A DNA stretch of 7,165 nucleotides from CAZQGE01 sp964592815 (GTDB lineage: Bacteria; Bacillota; Clostridia; Christensenellales; CAG-917), in the NCBI GenBank assembly GCA_964592815.1, contig CAZQGE010000062.1:1-7165 (forward strand). Reading direction: 5' to 3'. This document shows positions 1-6,894 of this stretch, piece after piece; positions within the stretch are counted from its first letter, which is position 1, and every line of letters starts with the position of its first letter. The position numbers and the translations under genes were made by a program. A model generated the notes under the pieces. That model worked only from the letters and a program-made list of their open reading frames with translations, did no database searches and was not told the origin of the DNA.

Positions 1-73
1 AATGTTAGATAAACGACATACTATTAACTAAAATGCAACACAAACTCGCAGATAAAATTAAACTTATAAACAA

Positions 74-103
74 CAAACGCTTGTCACAATGACTAAGCGT
101 TTG
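74..103 (-). terminator. Long hairpin downstream of the HAD gene, possible terminator
   Basis: A 9-bp perfect stem (caaacgctt at 74-82 with aagcgtttg at 95-103) continues inward as a further 4-bp stem (gtca at 83-86 with tgac at 90-93). It closes on a 3-nt loop, with one bulged T at 94. Read on the minus strand, the hairpin is followed by a T-rich but interrupted stretch (about 73 down to 50), so it could end the HAD transcript about 77 nt past its stop codon. There is no clean run of Ts on either side. An mRNA 3'-end stabiliser or a protein-binding site is therefore also possible. The structure is clear; the terminator role is inferred. Confidence 0.5.
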
Positions 104-113
104 ATTTGAAAAT

Positions 114-173
114 ATAGTTTTGTAAAAATGATGCTGATAATACGGCAGACAGAATAATTGATACGAAAACTAT
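114..173. repeat. 8-bp inverted repeat just after the HAD stop codon
   Basis: The arms atagtttt (114-121) and aaaactat (166-173) are perfect reverse complements separated by 44 nt. They lie in the 3' untranslated stretch between the HAD stop codon and the hairpin at 74-103. The arms are AT-rich and far apart, so chance is a serious alternative. No gene is seen from 1 to 179. Confidence 0.3.
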
Positions 174-179
174 TTTACT

Positions 180-791
180 TTAAGCACATAGTTTTTTCTT
201 TTTCTTATTAAAATCATAAGTTGAAATATCAATCTGTTCAAGTTTGCCATTTGTTGCAAGAAAGCATCTTTTACCCAAAGAAAATATGTATCTGTCATGG
301 TCGGGATTGTCAGAAAATACGTCTTCAACCTCCGCATCAGGCAAAATTGTTCTAAAACGCTTAACTTTTTCGTCTTTTCTGCAAACTTCACCAATCATAA
401 TTCCTTTGGCGGAAATTTGAGTTGCCAAAACGTATTCTACATCAAGTCTTTTTGCTATTTCGTCAATAAGGAAATCTGGACTTGCACTAATAAGCACCGT
501 TTTGCGCGCTCTGTTTTCCTTTTTGAACCAATCAAAAACGTATTTTTCATACTTATCCCAAAACTTTTTAACATTTTTTTTATTGTTTATCAAATTGATA
601 AACGTAAAGCACCAACGTTTACAAGTTCTGACAGATATTATGTGGGTAAGCATCATCATTCCCCAAACGAATTGAAATGGAAGCAACACAAGTATCCAAG
701 GACAATGCACCATAGAAAATCCCCAATATTTCATTGCACTATCAAAAGGAACTACTGTTTTATCAAAATCGTAAATATCAACTTTTTCCAT
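180..791 (-). CDS. HAD-IB family phosphatase, membrane-associated type
   Basis: This is a 203-residue HAD-superfamily hydrolase. Motif I is D8-F-D10-K-T12 (nucleophile and acid/base Asp). Motif II is LISASP (S102), and the likely motif III lysine is K142 in the EKVKRF segment. Motif IV is SDNPDHD (D161 with D164 or D166). A hydrophobic stretch at about residues 29-50 sits in the cap region and could touch the membrane. The order of features resembles the small HAD-IB phosphatases that include PgpC (phosphatidylglycerophosphatase), but the substrate cannot be read from the sequence. The ATG at 791 is forced: motif I begins seven residues later and an in-frame TAA lies just upstream. No Shine-Dalgarno sequence precedes it. 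The tail is lysine-rich (NKKKKKLCA). A terminator at 846-876 separates it from the purine operon, so it is probably a single-gene unit with no clear link to its neighbours. Confidence 0.85.
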   Translation of the reverse strand: MEKVDIYDFDKTVVPFDSAMKYWGFSMVHCPWILVLLPFQFVWGMMMLTHIISVRTCKRWCFTFINLINNKKNVKKFWDKYEKYVFDWFKKENRARKTVLISASPDFLIDEIAKRLDVEYVLATQISAKGIMIGEVCRKDEKVKRFRTILPDAEVEDVFSDNPDHDRYIFSLGKRCFLATNGKLEQIDISTYDFNKKKKKLCA

Positions 792-797
792 AACATT

Positions 798-826
798 ATG
801 TTAGCATATAAGCAAAATCAAATCAA
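798..826 (-). promoter_or_regulatory. Promoter of the HAD gene, leaderless type
   Basis: On the minus strand there is TTGATT (826-821), a 17-nt spacer and TAACAT (803-798). A TG one base before the -10 box makes an extended -10 element. Six bases then separate the -10 box from the ATG at 791. Transcription normally starts about 7 nt past the -10 box, so it would fall on or next to the A of the start codon. This fits the lack of a ribosome binding site. An overlapping weaker pair (TTGATT at 821-816 with TAATGT at 798-793) is also possible. Confidence 0.5.
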
Positions 827-845
827 TATCGGAATTCATAGACAA

Positions 846-876
846 TAAAAAAAAGTAAGCATTTCGCTTACTTTTT
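846..876 (-). terminator. Rho-independent terminator of the purine operon
   Basis: An 11-bp perfect stem (aaaaagtaagc at 850-860 with gcttacttttt at 866-876) encloses a 5-nt loop. Read on the minus strand it is followed by a run of eight Ts (854-847, partly inside the stem). It begins 5 nt after the stop codon of the last permease gene. The plus strand reads a five-T run too, so it could work in both directions. It separates the transporter operon from the HAD gene. Confidence 0.93.
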
Positions 877-880
877 AATG

Positions 881-1870
881 TTATCTATCTTCTCTATAAT
901 AGTTTATACCTAGTGCTGCTGGAGCAGACTGTTTCTTTCGTTTTGACATAGAAGTCACAATAAGCACTATTGCAGTAATTATGAACGGCAACATTTGGTA
1001 AAATTCTGGTGGTAGAGCTTTCATCCAACCAAATGCCTCTGGAAACGCTAAAATTATATCCCCAGATTTTATTCGTAAATGCATTAGCAATCCAAAAAAT
1101 ACAGAACCAAATATTGCAGACATAGTATTCCAATTTGCGAAAATAACAAGAGCAATAGCAATCCAGCCGTATCCGTTTATCCAGCCATCATTCCAACTTG
1201 ATTGTGTAATTATTCCTAAATAAAATCCGCCAATTCCTGTAATTCCAGCACCCAAAATGATATTTAAGTATTTATGAGCTGTTATATTTACTCCAACAGC
1301 GTCTGCTGCTGCGGGGTTTTCACCGATTGAGTTAAGTCTTAATCCACTTTTTGTATGTCTAAGATATATCCAACACACTATTGCAATGGCGATTGCAATA
1401 TATACTAAAACATTATAACTGAAAAACAATTTGCCTATGTATGGTATATCGCGAAGCCCAGGAATTCCATTTTCAGCAACTTTTTGCAACAGATTTACAC
1501 TTGGTGTCGGGAATATATGCAACTGGTCATTCAAAGTTTGTCCAATAAATCTATAAAGCCCAACACCAAAAATTGTCATTGCAAGTCCAGTTACGTTTTG
1601 ATTGGCACGTAATGTTACAGTCAAGAATGCAAACAGCAGACCACACAATGCAGCAACTAAAAAGCCAACAAAAATACCCATAAACAGACTATCAGTTGTG
1701 CAAGCCGCAAGATAACCACCCAGTCCGCCTATTGCCATCATACCTTCAACACCTAAGTTCAGACTTCCTGACTTTTCGGTAATAATCTCACCTACTGTGC
1801 CAAGCAACAATGGTATGCTTATAACCACAGCAGATGAAAACAATGATGCGAAAATAATAAATCCTTCCAT
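881..1870 (-). CDS. BMP/nucleoside-type ABC transporter permease, second subunit
   Basis: This 329-residue integral membrane protein belongs to the branched-chain/CUT2-like permease family (BPD_transp_2) and matches the second permease of NupNOPQ-type nucleoside importers. Typical blocks are TEKSGSLNLGVEGMM (31-45), the VTLRANQNVTGLAMTIFG region (85-102) and GENPAAADAVGV (183-194), the last probably facing the cytoplasm and the ATPase. About eight to ten hydrophobic segments run from residue 3 to 306, followed by a short basic tail. It should pair with the 429-residue permease to form the channel. The ATG at 1870 overlaps the upstream TGA by one base (TGATG), which points to translational coupling. 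AAGGAGG (1886-1880) lies 9 nt upstream. A TTG at 1873, with 6-nt spacing, would add one residue. It is the last gene before the terminator. Confidence 0.93.
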   Translation of the reverse strand: MEGFIIFASLFSSAVVISIPLLLGTVGEIITEKSGSLNLGVEGMMAIGGLGGYLAACTTDSLFMGIFVGFLVAALCGLLFAFLTVTLRANQNVTGLAMTIFGVGLYRFIGQTLNDQLHIFPTPSVNLLQKVAENGIPGLRDIPYIGKLFFSYNVLVYIAIAIAIVCWIYLRHTKSGLRLNSIGENPAAADAVGVNITAHKYLNIILGAGITGIGGFYLGIITQSSWNDGWINGYGWIAIALVIFANWNTMSAIFGSVFFGLLMHLRIKSGDIILAFPEAFGWMKALPPEFYQMLPFIITAIVLIVTSMSKRKKQSAPAALGINYYREDR

Positions 1871-3159
1871 CAATCATTACCTCCTTGTTGAACAATTTTG
1901 GCACTACTCTCACCAATGTTTGAGTTTAATTCCAAGTTTTTAAGTTCGCCTAAAGTCTTATATGCATTATCATCTACTATTTTGGCTTGCTCATCGCGAC
2001 TTACTTTCGTACCATTATTATTTGAATTTCCATCATCAGCATTATTTTGTTTTTTATTTGATTTCCTAATTACAACTTTGTAATTTACAAAAAAATCAAA
2101 AGCTAAAACTGTAAACAATATTATTCCAATAAGTACATCCGTAAATTCTTTGGACATACCCAACTGCGTAGCCGTTGCAGGGCACCCCTGTTCTAATATA
2201 GCAATAAATAAAGAAACTGCTGTAATTCCAATAGGATTAAGTTTTGCAAGCCAAGCAACAATAATACCTGTCCACCCTAATCCATACGTTATGCTTTCAG
2301 ACATCGAGAAACTTGTAACTGAAGACGTAACTTGCATTGCTCCTGCCAAACCGATAACAGCAGATGAAAGGAACATTGTTCTTATAACAACTTTTTTCAC
2401 GTTAACGCCTGCATATTTTGCGGTGTTTATGCTATCTCCAACCAAAGAGATTTCATATCCGTGTTTGCTGTATCTGTTGTAAATGAATGAGAGAAAAACC
2501 AATATAATCGCGATAAAAATAGTTATGTCAGCCACTTCGTTGCCAACAGGAAAATTAAACATGTGCGCATCTTTTGGTAACTGTTGGTAAATTGGGAAAG
2601 GACTTGAACCCTTAAAATATTTTACGTTTGTAAAATACTTTACAAGATAAAGAGCAACATAGTTGAGCATAAGCGTCATCAAAGTTTCGTTTGTACCCCA
2701 TTGAACTTTTAAGACGGCGACAAATGCACCATAAATTCCAGCAGCCAATGTACCAGTCAACACTACAAGTGGCAACGTAACAGCTGGAACAAGAGAATTT
2801 CCTATCGCTATTGCCGTAGTAGTTGCAACAAGCGCGCCAATAAGAAATTGACCTTCTGCGCCTATGTTCCAAAATTTCATTTTGAACGCAAACGAAATTC
2901 CTATTGAAATGACTAATAAAGGTGTAAAATAACCGAGGAAATTTACAACGTAAATGCTTTTAGAGAAGGTATTGTTTAAGACACCAGCAATAAATTGACC
3001 TGGATTTTTACCTATTAAAGCTACACAAATTATACCCAAAAGAATTGCAACTGCAATACCGATTACGTTTATCAATATAGATTTCCACCAAACGTTATCT
3101 CCTCTTTTGGCAATGCGAATCAACGGTTCGTTCTGAGATTTTTTATTCAAATTTATCAT
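1870..3159 (-). CDS. BMP/nucleoside-type ABC transporter permease, first subunit, with long polar tail
   Basis: This 429-residue permease of the BPD_transp_2 family corresponds to the first permease of NupNOPQ/BmpA-NupABC-type importers. The conserved block FKMKFWNIGAEGQFLIGA (92-109) and GTNETLMTLMLNYVALY (155-171) are diagnostic. Hydrophobic segments fall near 27-50, 72-93, 103-118, 123-150, 160-175, 210-227, 260-280, 293-325 and 340-360. The family is usually about 350-370 residues long. Here a polar tail of about 60 residues (367-429), rich in Asn, Asp and Lys, follows the last membrane segment and should be cytoplasmic. The start overlaps the end of the ATPase gene by 17 bases in another frame, with AGGA 8 nt upstream (3171-3168). 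This implies co-translation with the ATPase. It forms the membrane channel with the second permease. Confidence 0.93.
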   Translation of the reverse strand: MINLNKKSQNEPLIRIAKRGDNVWWKSILINVIGIAVAILLGIICVALIGKNPGQFIAGVLNNTFSKSIYVVNFLGYFTPLLVISIGISFAFKMKFWNIGAEGQFLIGALVATTTAIAIGNSLVPAVTLPLVVLTGTLAAGIYGAFVAVLKVQWGTNETLMTLMLNYVALYLVKYFTNVKYFKGSSPFPIYQQLPKDAHMFNFPVGNEVADITIFIAIILVFLSFIYNRYSKHGYEISLVGDSINTAKYAGVNVKKVVIRTMFLSSAVIGLAGAMQVTSSVTSFSMSESITYGLGWTGIIVAWLAKLNPIGITAVSLFIAILEQGCPATATQLGMSKEFTDVLIGIILFTVLAFDFFVNYKVVIRKSNKKQNNADDGNSNNNGTKVSRDEQAKIVDDNAYKTLGELKNLELNSNIGESSAKIVQQGGND

Positions 3160-4924
3160 TGTTCACATCCTTATCTTTTTTATGGTCTTTGTTTGAAATC
3201 TTTACGTTAGAGTTTTCGTTCTTAATATTACTGTCTTTGGCAATTCCGTAAACTTTATCTACACGTTCGGCTGTCAAGTCCAACGCGCCCGTCATCATCA
3301 AACCAATTTCTTCTTTGCTAATTTTTGCAGCGTGAACTACACCCATAAGTTTTCCGTGGCAAATTACCATAATCTTGTCGCATAGTGCAAGCATAACGTC
3401 CAAATCTTCACCAACGAACATTATTCCTGTACCTTGTTCTTTTTCTTTGTTGAGAATATCATAAATAGCATATGAACTGTTAATGTCAAGCCCTCTAACG
3501 GGATAGGCTGTAACAATCACGTTTGGACCAGCTTGAATTTCACGTCCAACAAGCACTTTTTGTACGTTTCCACCGCTCAACTTACGCACGGGCGTTTCTG
3601 TTGACGGAGTAACAATTCCGAGTTCATCAATAATTTCTTGCGCTTTTTTTCTTGCTGATTTTCTGTCAACAAATGGATTATACCATTTATTTTTGTAGTT
3701 TTTGAGCATCATATTGTCTGTTATTGACAATGACGGTGCAAGCCCCATACCCAATCTATCCTCAGGTATAAAACTCATTGATATGCCCTTTTCAATAATT
3801 TTTTTTGGGCTTAAACCAATTATGGTTTCACCTTTATGATTGATTTCACCGCTCTGAATTTTTCTTAAACCTGCAATAGCTTCACAAAGTTCCTTTTGTC
3901 CGCAACCAGAAATGCCTGCAACGCCCAAAATTTCACCGCTTCTTATGTAAAAACTAAGGTCATCAATAGCCATAGAACCTTCATCGTTTTTAATTTTCAA
4001 ATTGCGGATTTCAAGCAACGGCTTATCGTGTTTTACTTCTGGACGCAAAATATTCAAGTCGACTTTTCTGCCGACCATCATATCCGTAAGTTGCTGAATC
4101 GAGGTTTCTGACGTGTCGACGGTGTCGATATATTCGCCCTTACGCATAATGGTAACACGGTCGCTTATTTCCATAACTTCGTTCAATTTGTGTGTAATTA
4201 TGATTATAGAATGTCCGCTATCTCTCATTTTTTTGAGAATTGTAAACAACTTTTCTATTTCCTGAACTGTTAAAACGGCGGTTGGTTCGTCCAAAATGAT
4301 GACTTTTGCGCCGTAATATAAAACTTTTATAATCTCGATTGTCTGTTTTTCGCTTACAGACATATCGTAAACTTTCTTTTTTGGGTCGATTTCAAAACCG
4401 AATTTTTGAGCTATTTCTTTAACTTTTTTGTATCTGTTTTTTGTAAGAAATTGCTTAGAAACATAATACCAACCGCACTTAAAAATCTCTAAACATTGTA
4501 AAAATATTTTTTTTAATCTAAATAATGCGGGGTTTTCATCTTTATAGCGTGGTTCACAAAAATTTGCATACAGTTTTTCTTGCAAATTGTAAGCAGGTGT
4601 TTTTGCGCCCATCCAAATGTTATCGGCGGCAGAAAAAACTTCAACCAACTTAAAATGTTGGTGAACCATTCCAATTCCCAAGTTCTTAGCGTCCTCAGGC
4701 GATTTGATGGATACTCTTTTGCCGTCAACAAAAATTTCTCCGCAGTCAGGCTTATATATGCCTGAAAGCATATTCATCAAAGTGGTTTTGCCACTTCCAT
4801 TCTCGCCAAGCAGGGCGAGAATCTCGCCCTGCTTGACATCGAGGTGGATATTGTTGTTTGCAACAACACTACCAAATGTTTTTGTAATATTGTTTAATTC
4901 AACAGCATTTTCGTGTTGTGCCAT
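3143..4924 (-). CDS. Double-domain ABC transporter ATPase of the BMP/nucleoside importer
   Basis: This 593-residue cytoplasmic ATPase has two fused nucleotide-binding domains and powers the importer (NupO/YufO-like; family usually about 510 residues). Domain 1 is intact: Walker A GENGSGKT (40-47), Q-loop Q89, signature SVSEKQ (189-194, Ser where LSGGQ has its second Gly), Walker B VIILDEP (208-214, D212/E213) and switch H245. Domain 2 is degenerate, as is usual in this family: GISGCGQKEL (337-346) in place of Walker A, LSGGN (449-453), TAYPVRGLD without the catalytic Glu (472-480), and Glu506 in place of the switch His. One full ATP site is expected, from the domain 1 Walker motifs and the domain 2 signature. 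Two oddities are about 44 extra residues around 118-162 and a polar Lys/Asn/Asp tail from about 565. GGAG lies 5 nt before the ATG. The next gene overlaps its 3' end by 17 bases. Confidence 0.95.
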   Translation of the reverse strand: MAQHENAVELNNITKTFGSVVANNNIHLDVKQGEILALLGENGSGKTTLMNMLSGIYKPDCGEIFVDGKRVSIKSPEDAKNLGIGMVHQHFKLVEVFSAADNIWMGAKTPAYNLQEKLYANFCEPRYKDENPALFRLKKIFLQCLEIFKCGWYYVSKQFLTKNRYKKVKEIAQKFGFEIDPKKKVYDMSVSEKQTIEIIKVLYYGAKVIILDEPTAVLTVQEIEKLFTILKKMRDSGHSIIIITHKLNEVMEISDRVTIMRKGEYIDTVDTSETSIQQLTDMMVGRKVDLNILRPEVKHDKPLLEIRNLKIKNDEGSMAIDDLSFYIRSGEILGVAGISGCGQKELCEAIAGLRKIQSGEINHKGETIIGLSPKKIIEKGISMSFIPEDRLGMGLAPSLSITDNMMLKNYKNKWYNPFVDRKSARKKAQEIIDELGIVTPSTETPVRKLSGGNVQKVLVGREIQAGPNVIVTAYPVRGLDINSSYAIYDILNKEKEQGTGIMFVGEDLDVMLALCDKIMVICHGKLMGVVHAAKISKEEIGLMMTGALDLTAERVDKVYGIAKDSNIKNENSNVKISNKDHKKDKDVNNDKFE

Positions 4925-4939
4925 AATATCTCCAAAAGG

Positions 4940-6193
4940 TTATGCTTTTACAACACCTTCTACAAAGAAGTTCATGCTACCTTGTATTACAGTATCGTTG
5001 ATTTTGCCACCGCCTGCTGCGATTATTACGTTTCCTGCATTGTCCTTCAAAGCCTTGTCAACAATAGTTGCTACACCGCTTGTGTTGAAAGAAAGAGCTT
5101 TGCCAGAGAATACGTCCCACGTATATCTGCCTGCTGCACCTTGATTGAAAATTGCTTTAACAGAATTCAAATATGCGTCCGTATTTGATGCAACTTCACC
5201 AAAACCTGCAAGTTCAAACAATCCATCTTCAAAACCACCGTAGTAGTTGCCAAAGTTTGTCCATTCACCATTCAAAATAGCTTGAACAAGTGCTTTATAA
5301 TATGCGCCCCAGTTCCACAAAACAGATGTCAAAACGCTATCTTTGCGAGTTACGCCAGCAACACTATCCATAGCTGCTTTCATATCAGAGTTGTAACCAA
5401 TGCTGTATTTACCAGCAGTTTTTGCAGCAACTGCACTTGGGTTTTCTGTATCACAGTGTTGTGTAATAATGTCACAATCTGCATCTTCCAACAAAGCTGT
5501 TGCATAAGCAGTTTCGTTTGTTGGATCCCACCAGCTGTTTAATGTTTTAACTTTTACTTTTACTGCAGGATTGACTGATTGTGCGCCCAAAGCAAATGCA
5601 TTTATACCAGAGCAAGTTTCAGCAATTTCTGTTCCAAAAGCAGCAACGTAGCCTATTGTATCGCCAACGCCTTCTTCAAGAGTTTTAAGACCAGCAACTA
5701 TTCCGCTAAGGTAACGAGCTTGATAAATACGACCAAAGTAGTTGTTCATATTATCATTTTGCATATAACCTGTGCCGTGTGAGAAATAAATATTTGTGTA
5801 TTTTTTTGCCATTTCAAGCATCGTTGTTTGATAACCAAAACTTGTTCCGATTATAACGTTGCAACCTTGTGCAGCCAATCTGTCGATTGCTTCTTTTGTT
5901 GCTTGTGCGTTAGTATCGCTTATGCTACCCTCACGGATAACTTTTGCGTTGTCAATTCCAAGGGCAGAAACCATTTCCTTGATGCCTTTTTCGTGAGCAT
6001 AGGTGTACCCTGAAGTGCTTTCTGTTGGATTGATATGCAAAACACCAATTTTGATTGTGTCTTTGCTTAACGCTGGCAAGTTATATGTGATTGCGGAATT
6101 TGAATCCTCTCCGCCGTCACAAGCAACCAAGCCGATTGTTAAAGCTGCAACGAGTGCGATAACAAACACAAGTGCTAAAACTTTCTTTTTCAT
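4940..6193 (-). CDS. BMP/PnrA-family substrate-binding lipoprotein of the importer
   Basis: This 417-residue extracellular lipoprotein captures the substrate and delivers it to the permeases. Its signal peptide is MKKK, a hydrophobic core, then LVAC (22-25), with C25 as the lipidated cysteine. The mature protein has the BMP/PnrA pattern: IKIGVLH (47-53), YTYAHEKG (63-70), TSFGYQ (117-122), FGRIYQARYLSGIVAG (153-168), QHCDTENPS (245-253), IGYNSD (265-270), SVLWNWGAYY (290-299), YYGGFEDG (317-324) and MNFFVEGV near the C-terminus. Characterised relatives bind purine nucleosides. The xpt neighbour supports a purine ligand, but base versus nucleoside is not resolved. The start at 6193 is chosen because GGAGG lies 5 nt upstream and a perfect lipoprotein signal follows. 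An in-frame ATG at 6223 would add ten polar residues. The ATPase gene follows after 15 bases. Confidence 0.95.
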   Translation of the reverse strand: MKKKVLALVFVIALVAALTIGLVACDGGEDSNSAITYNLPALSKDTIKIGVLHINPTESTSGYTYAHEKGIKEMVSALGIDNAKVIREGSISDTNAQATKEAIDRLAAQGCNVIIGTSFGYQTTMLEMAKKYTNIYFSHGTGYMQNDNMNNYFGRIYQARYLSGIVAGLKTLEEGVGDTIGYVAAFGTEIAETCSGINAFALGAQSVNPAVKVKVKTLNSWWDPTNETAYATALLEDADCDIITQHCDTENPSAVAAKTAGKYSIGYNSDMKAAMDSVAGVTRKDSVLTSVLWNWGAYYKALVQAILNGEWTNFGNYYGGFEDGLFELAGFGEVASNTDAYLNSVKAIFNQGAAGRYTWDVFSGKALSFNTSGVATIVDKALKDNAGNVIIAAGGGKINDTVIQGSMNFFVEGVVKA

Positions 6194-6203
6194 GTAATCC
6201 TCC
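6194..6203 (-). promoter_or_regulatory. Ribosome binding site that decides the lipoprotein start
   Basis: GGAGG (6203-6199 on the minus strand) lies 5 nt before the ATG at 6193. It selects this codon over the in-frame ATG codons at 6223 and 6205, neither of which has such a site and both of which would put polar residues ahead of the signal peptide. Confidence 0.9.
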
Positions 6204-6321
6204 ATTTTTTTGCCTTTTGGCATATATATTTTTTGGTTATTTTTGAATTAAAATTTCTTTGTACTATTTGGTTTATCTTCAGTTAGCAAGTTTTCAACGT
6301 CTGTCGCCACTATTTGAAAGT
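6204..6321 (-). other. Gap between xpt and the lipoprotein gene
   Basis: About 118 AT-rich bases follow the xpt stop codon, the longest gap in the operon. I see no terminator with a run of Ts and no good sigma-A promoter; the best pair, TTGCTA with TAGTAC at 17 nt, is poor. A 6-bp inverted repeat (tttcaa 6292-6297 with ttgaaa 6314-6319) lies just after the xpt stop. It could be a weak processing or stability hairpin that sets different levels of xpt and transporter. Read-through from the xpt promoter is the simplest view. Confidence 0.45.
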
Positions 6322-6894
6322 CTATTTTCTGAAAACAATTTGATTGTCAGTCATTTTTTCAATAACGGCAAGCGAACACAACTTTACACCGTCGGCGCGC
6401 AACTTATCTCCACCGCCTTGAAAACCTTTTTCAATGGCAATGGCAACGCCAACAAGTTCAGCTTCAGCTTGATTTATCAATGAAATCAAACCGTTTACCG
6501 CTTCGCCTCTTGCAAGAAAGTCATCAACCACCAAAACACAATCGCCCTTATTCAAAAAATCTTTTTCCACAATAATTTTGTTTGTGTTTTTGTGTGTATA
6601 TGACACGACTTCCGCAGAATAAACGTCATCGGATACATTTATAGTTTTGCTTTTTTTAGCAAAAAGCACCGGAGCTTTGATATATCTTGCCGCAGCGCAA
6701 GCTATCGCAATTCCCGATGCTTCAACAGTTAAAATTTTTGTTATTTTTTCTCCAGAAAAGAGCGTGCAAATTTCCTTGCCTATTTCATCTAACAGAGTTT
6801 CATCAATTAGATGGTTAAGAAAACCGCCAACTTTTAGCACTTCTCCAGGGAAAATTTTTCCATCTTTCAAAATGCGTTCTTCCAAGAGTTTCAT
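6322..6894 (-). CDS. xpt: Xanthine phosphoribosyltransferase
   Basis: This 190-residue cytosolic enzyme joins xanthine to PRPP to give XMP and pyrophosphate, feeding salvaged purine toward GMP. It matches Bacillus Xpt (about 194 residues) along its whole length: FLNHLID (25-31), ITKILTVEASGIAIA (51-65), APVLFAKK (74-81), the PRPP loop VLVVDDFLARGEA (120-132, D124/D125) and IAIEKGFQ (152-159). The start is the ATG at 6894, since a stop codon lies two codons upstream in frame. The ribosome site GGGAG (6910-6906) sits 11 nt away, longer than ideal, so initiation may be modest or controlled. It is the first gene of the operon and is followed by a purine-type importer, which ties uptake to salvage. 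The promoter at 7001-7029 and a leader of about 100 nt with competing hairpins lie upstream. Activity on guanine as well is possible. Confidence 0.95.
   Translation of the reverse strand: MKLLEERILKDGKIFPGEVLKVGGFLNHLIDETLLDEIGKEICTLFSGEKITKILTVEASGIAIACAAARYIKAPVLFAKKSKTINVSDDVYSAEVVSYTHKNTNKIIVEKDFLNKGDCVLVVDDFLARGEAVNGLISLINQAEAELVGVAIAIEKGFQGGGDKLRADGVKLCSLAVIEKMTDNQIVFRK

Noticed and set aside
297..848. Plus-strand open frames, such as 297-848 and 4704-5144
   Set aside because: They lie antisense to well-supported genes, match no family I recognise, and have the composition expected of shadows.
1871..1873. TTG start for the second permease
   Set aside because: It adds one residue only. 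The ATG at 1870 has an acceptable 9-nt spacing and a TGATG coupling overlap. It cannot be fully excluded, since the TTG spacing is 6 nt.
6193..6223. Longer start for the lipoprotein at 6223
   Set aside because: It has no ribosome site and would place ten polar residues before the signal peptide; GGAGG fits the ATG at 6193.
6209..6223. GCC-TTTT-GGC followed by Ts/As as a terminator before the lipoprotein gene
   Set aside because: The stem is only 3 bp, too weak to terminate transcription.
6204..6321. Separate promoter for the transporter genes
   Set aside because: The best hexamer pairs (TTGCTA/TAGTAC, TTGAAA/TAAACC) match the consensus poorly at the -10 box.
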